From: Ruminococcus sp. | GTDB lineage: Bacteria > Bacillota > Clostridia > Oscillospirales > Ruminococcaceae | Length of the DNA stretch: 51,933 bases | Assembly (NCBI GenBank): GCA_017463375.1 | Contig: JAFTPG010000017.1 | Location: 1 to 51,933 of the forward strand | Direction: 5' to 3' | In this document: piece after piece, positions 49,780-51,933 of the stretch | How positions within the stretch are numbered: the stretch's first letter is position 1 | Layout: each line of letters starts with the position of its first letter | Notes under the pieces: generated by a model | What the model was told of the DNA's origin: nothing | Seen by the model: the letters and a program-made list of their open reading frames with translations, nothing else | Databases searched by the model: none | Translations under genes and position numbers: made by a program

Positions 49780-49858
49780 ATAAGATAGAGACATTCTGTT
49801 CTTTTTTGATTAACAAGAATTTCCCGGTTGATCCCGGCATATTATAGTGGAGGTATAT

Positions 49859-51157
49859 ATGAGTTGTTTTTCTCCTAAAGAGATACTTGATTTCGTTGAA
49901 GAGAACGACGTTAAGTTTATCAGACTGACTTTCTGTGACATGTTCGGCAATCTCAAGAATATTGCAATAATGCCAAACGAGCTTCCCCGTGCATTTGAGT
50001 ACGGTATTCCATTTGACGCCTCGTGCATTAATGACGGATGTTCCGATCTGCTGCTTGTTCCGGATATCTCAACGCTTTCTGTTCTTCCGTGGAGACCAAA
50101 ATCGGGCAGAGTTGTCCGTTTCTTCTGCAGCATTAAAAATATGGACGGCAGCGACTATATCGGGGATATGAGAAGCTCTCTGAGCAATTATATCAATTCA
50201 CTTCGTCTTGACGGTTATTCCTGCGAAATGGGAACGAAGTGTGAGTTTTATCTGTTTGACCTCGATGACAACGGAAATCCGACGAAGGTTCCTCATGACA
50301 GCGGAAGCTATCTTGATGTAGCTCCTCTGGACAAATGCGAGAATACGCGACGTGAGATTTGTCTTTCACTGGAGGAAATGGGGCTAGGTCCTAAAAGCTC
50401 TTGTCACAAGCATGGTCCGGGACAGAACGAAATTGATTTCAGAGAAAACGAGCCTGTTACAGCTGCGGATAATATGGTTCACTATAAGACCGTCGTTAAG
50501 TCGATTGCAGCGCAGAACGGTCTCTTTGCGTCATTTATGCCTAAGCCGCTGGAAGATGAACAGGGCAGCGCACTGAGCATATCAATAAGCCTGAAAAAGG
50601 GCGGCGAGAATATTTTCGGCTCAGACCCGAATAGTATGTCATATGAAGGTAAGTGCTTTATCTCAGGAGTGCTTGCAAGGATCAGAGAGATAACCGCTTT
50701 TCTCAACTCGACAACGAATTCATATAAGCGTCTCGGCAAGGGCTACGCTCCGAAGTATGTAAACTGGTCGTATGAGAACAGATCGCAGCTTATCAGGATA
50801 CCTCAAACAGCCGGAACTGCTCCGAGAATTGAAATACGCTCTGCGGATGCGTGCTGCAATCCGTATGTGACCTTCAAGCTTATCCTTGCAGCGGGAATTG
50901 AGGGAATCGAAAGCGGGAATTGCGATTTTCTTGAGCAGACAATGAAGTCCGAGCAGGATTCAATTGAATTTGAGCCTCTTCCGGAATCACTGGAGGAAGC
51001 AGTGAAAATAGCGGAGAACAGCGAGTTTGTCAGAAGAACGCTTTCGGATGAGATCAGAAAAAATATTTTCAGCAAGCTTGATAAGCAGATTAAAGAATAC
51101 TCGATCGCAAAAGATAAGGACGAATTTGAGGAAAAGTACTATTTTAAATCTATTTAA
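49859..51157 (+). CDS. glnA: Glutamine synthetase, type I
   Basis: GlnA of about 432 aa making glutamine from glutamate, ammonia and ATP. EFYLFD, HGPGQNEIDFRENEPVTAADNM, FMPKPLEDEQGSALSISISL, the NSYKRLGKGYAPKYVNWSYENRSQLIRIP block and RIEIRSADACCNPYVTFKLILAAGIEGI correspond to the GSI active site. Several positions differ from the common form (for example HGPGQNE for APGQHE, and FDASCINDGCSDLLL). I see no adenylylation loop of the enteric GSI-beta type. The start at 49859 has GGAGG 5 nt upstream. Followed 17 nt later by an ANTAR regulator. Confidence 0.93.
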   Translation: MSCFSPKEILDFVEENDVKFIRLTFCDMFGNLKNIAIMPNELPRAFEYGIPFDASCINDGCSDLLLVPDISTLSVLPWRPKSGRVVRFFCSIKNMDGSDYIGDMRSSLSNYINSLRLDGYSCEMGTKCEFYLFDLDDNGNPTKVPHDSGSYLDVAPLDKCENTRREICLSLEEMGLGPKSSCHKHGPGQNEIDFRENEPVTAADNMVHYKTVVKSIAAQNGLFASFMPKPLEDEQGSALSISISLKKGGENIFGSDPNSMSYEGKCFISGVLARIREITAFLNSTTNSYKRLGKGYAPKYVNWSYENRSQLIRIPQTAGTAPRIEIRSADACCNPYVTFKLILAAGIEGIESGNCDFLEQTMKSEQDSIEFEPLPESLEEAVKIAENSEFVRRTLSDEIRKNIFSKLDKQIKEYSIAKDKDEFEEKYYFKSI

Positions 51158-51174
51158 TTGGGTGAGTGAGCATA

Positions 51175-51744
51175 ATGGACAGAGCGTTGATCGTATCCGG
51201 CTCGGATAAGGGGATGGATACTATTGAGCACCTGCTTAAATCCTCCGGCTACGGAAGGATAACGTCTATGTTAAGCGGGAGCGAAGCACGCCGCACTGCG
51301 GGAATGAATGATCTGGGGCTTGTAATTATAAATACGCCGCTGTCAGATGAATTCGGTCATGAGCTTGCAGTGAAGCTTGCCGAGTCCTCGACAGCAGGTA
51401 TAATTCTTATCTGTAAAAGTGATATAGCAGACGGAATCACTGAAAAGGTAGCTGATTTCGGAATCTGTGTAATTCCGAAGCCGCTCAGCAGGCTTACGTT
51501 TCAGCGCACATTGAAGCTTGTACAGGCAACACGCTCCAGAATGCTCGGGCTGAAAAAAGAGAACGTGAAGCTTCTGACCAAAATAGATGAAATGAGACTC
51601 ATCAATCGGGCAAAATGCACACTTATGCAGTATCTGAAATTTACCGAGCCGCAGGCTCACAAGTACATTGAGAAGCAGGCGATGAATACCCGTCAGACAA
51701 GAAGAGAGGTCGCATTGAGGATCCTTGCAGCGTATGAAAGATAA
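51175..51744 (+). CDS. ANTAR-domain antiterminator with degenerate receiver
   Basis: Protein of about 189 aa. The C-terminal ANTAR RNA-binding domain reads INRAKCTLMQYLKFTEPQAHKYIEKQAMNTRQTRREVALRILAAYE. The N-terminal 120 residues keep a receiver-like fold (LGLVIINTPLSDEFG, ICVIPKPLSRLTF), but the phosphoacceptor position is Asn and the acidic pair near the N-terminus is missing, so control by phosphorylation is unlikely. Clostridial glnA genes are known to be followed by such a regulator (NitR), which allows transcription through a leader terminator when nitrogen is short. Start at 51175 with GGTGAG 8 nt upstream. Confidence 0.88.
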   Translation: MDRALIVSGSDKGMDTIEHLLKSSGYGRITSMLSGSEARRTAGMNDLGLVIINTPLSDEFGHELAVKLAESSTAGIILICKSDIADGITEKVADFGICVIPKPLSRLTFQRTLKLVQATRSRMLGLKKENVKLLTKIDEMRLINRAKCTLMQYLKFTEPQAHKYIEKQAMNTRQTRREVALRILAAYER

Positions 51745-51803
51745 AAAGGCAGCTCTGTTAGACGACTGCTCGTACAGAGGTATATACGTGTAAATATTGA
51801 GGA

Positions 51804-51885
51804 AAACCCTTTTGAAAAAGGGTTCTCCTAACCGTCGCCTGTCCCCTCTGTCAGCTTCGCTGACATCTCCCCACACTGTGGGGAG
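51804..51885. repeat. Cluster of three small hairpins, REP-like
   Basis: AACCCTTTT/AAAAGGGTT (51805-51824), GTCAGCTTCGCTGAC (51850-51864) and CTCCCCACACTGTGGGGAG (51867-51885) follow each other after the ANTAR gene. The arrangement resembles dispersed intergenic repeats of gut clostridia. Nothing else is visible in the last 189 bases. Confidence 0.6.
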
Positions 51886-51933
51886 TCATCCTCAAACTCC
51901 TTTCCTAAAACTTTTTAGTTTTTAATTTCAGCC

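Larger units (their letters stand above)
49406..49858. other. Intergenic region between the Syd-like gene and glnA
   Basis: About 450 bases holding the Syd-like gene's promoter (49446-49474, minus), a GTAGGGGCG repeat (49541-49565), the palindromic element copy 2 (49615-49779) and about 80 bases upstream of glnA. In that last part CATATTATAG may be a -10 box, but I cannot fix a -35 or an ANTAR-type double hairpin by eye. Confidence 0.6.

Overview
The window looks like a chromosomal segment of a cellulolytic, anaerobic Ruminococcus-type Firmicute. The evidence is four dockerin-bearing secreted proteins (two of them plant-polysaccharide enzymes, one with a long poly-Thr linker), AGGAGG ribosome sites, TTGACA/TATAAT promoters, a T-box leader and clostridial gene arrangements. 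No rRNA, tRNA, CRISPR array or phage gene was seen. Identifications come from reading motifs; no database search was run.

Layout. 0-1 kb: the 5' end of a secreted protein and an orphan PhoB-type response regulator. 1.2-6.5 kb: a phosphonate operon (minus strand) for uptake (PhnD, PhnC, two PhnE) and C-P cleavage by phosphonoacetaldehyde hydrolase, with an iron-type alcohol dehydrogenase where an aminotransferase would be expected. 6.7-13.5 kb: a complete trpEGDCFBA operon behind a tryptophan T-box and a second terminator-like hairpin. 13.6-15 kb: a NYN/PIN-like nuclease. 15-26.3 kb: an ECF-type sigma factor and a membrane protein with a large Thr/Ser/Pro-rich ectodomain, then four dockerin proteins: serpin, a triple-repeat protein of unknown function, GH9 glucanase and PL1 pectate lyase.

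26.6-44.5 kb is a sulfur island and the main point of interest. One long minus-strand operon runs from sulfate uptake (sulfate-binding protein, CysTWA) through an O-acetylhomoserine sulfhydrylase, an Asr/Dsr-like sulfite reductase, a TusA-like protein, a thioredoxin-like protein, a ThiS-like sulfur carrier, a ThiF/MoeB-like activating enzyme, a JAMM peptidase, thioredoxin reductase, AprA/AprB and CysD/CysN, to an Rrf2 regulator. The set matches the protein-thiocarboxylate (HcyS/HcyF/HcyD/MetY) route to homocysteine known from Wolinella, joined here to an APS-reductase (not PAPS) sulfate pathway. The carrier ends in GGGQ, so its di-glycine end must be exposed by a peptidase, and the operon supplies one. 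A second plus-strand operon holds a conventional MetY and CysK. Both operons have the same promoter architecture, with two ACCTA/TAGGT dyads in identical register. Both also begin with a short unannotated reading frame encoding the conserved peptide FE-x-LVRANYRFGR followed by cysteine. A CbiK-type chelatase, probably supplying siroheme, lies between them.

44.5-47.7 kb: a second Rrf2 regulator, which keeps the three Fe-S cysteine positions, and a FecBCD-type metal-chelate ABC transporter. 47.9-51.9 kb: a methyltransferase, a lone AT-rich Syd/SUKH-2 protein, glutamine synthetase and an ANTAR protein with a degenerate receiver. Two related imperfect palindromic elements of about 164 bp (41.7 and 49.6 kb), a 30-bp fragment of one (45.0 kb) and GTAGGGGCG-type repeats are scattered through the right half.
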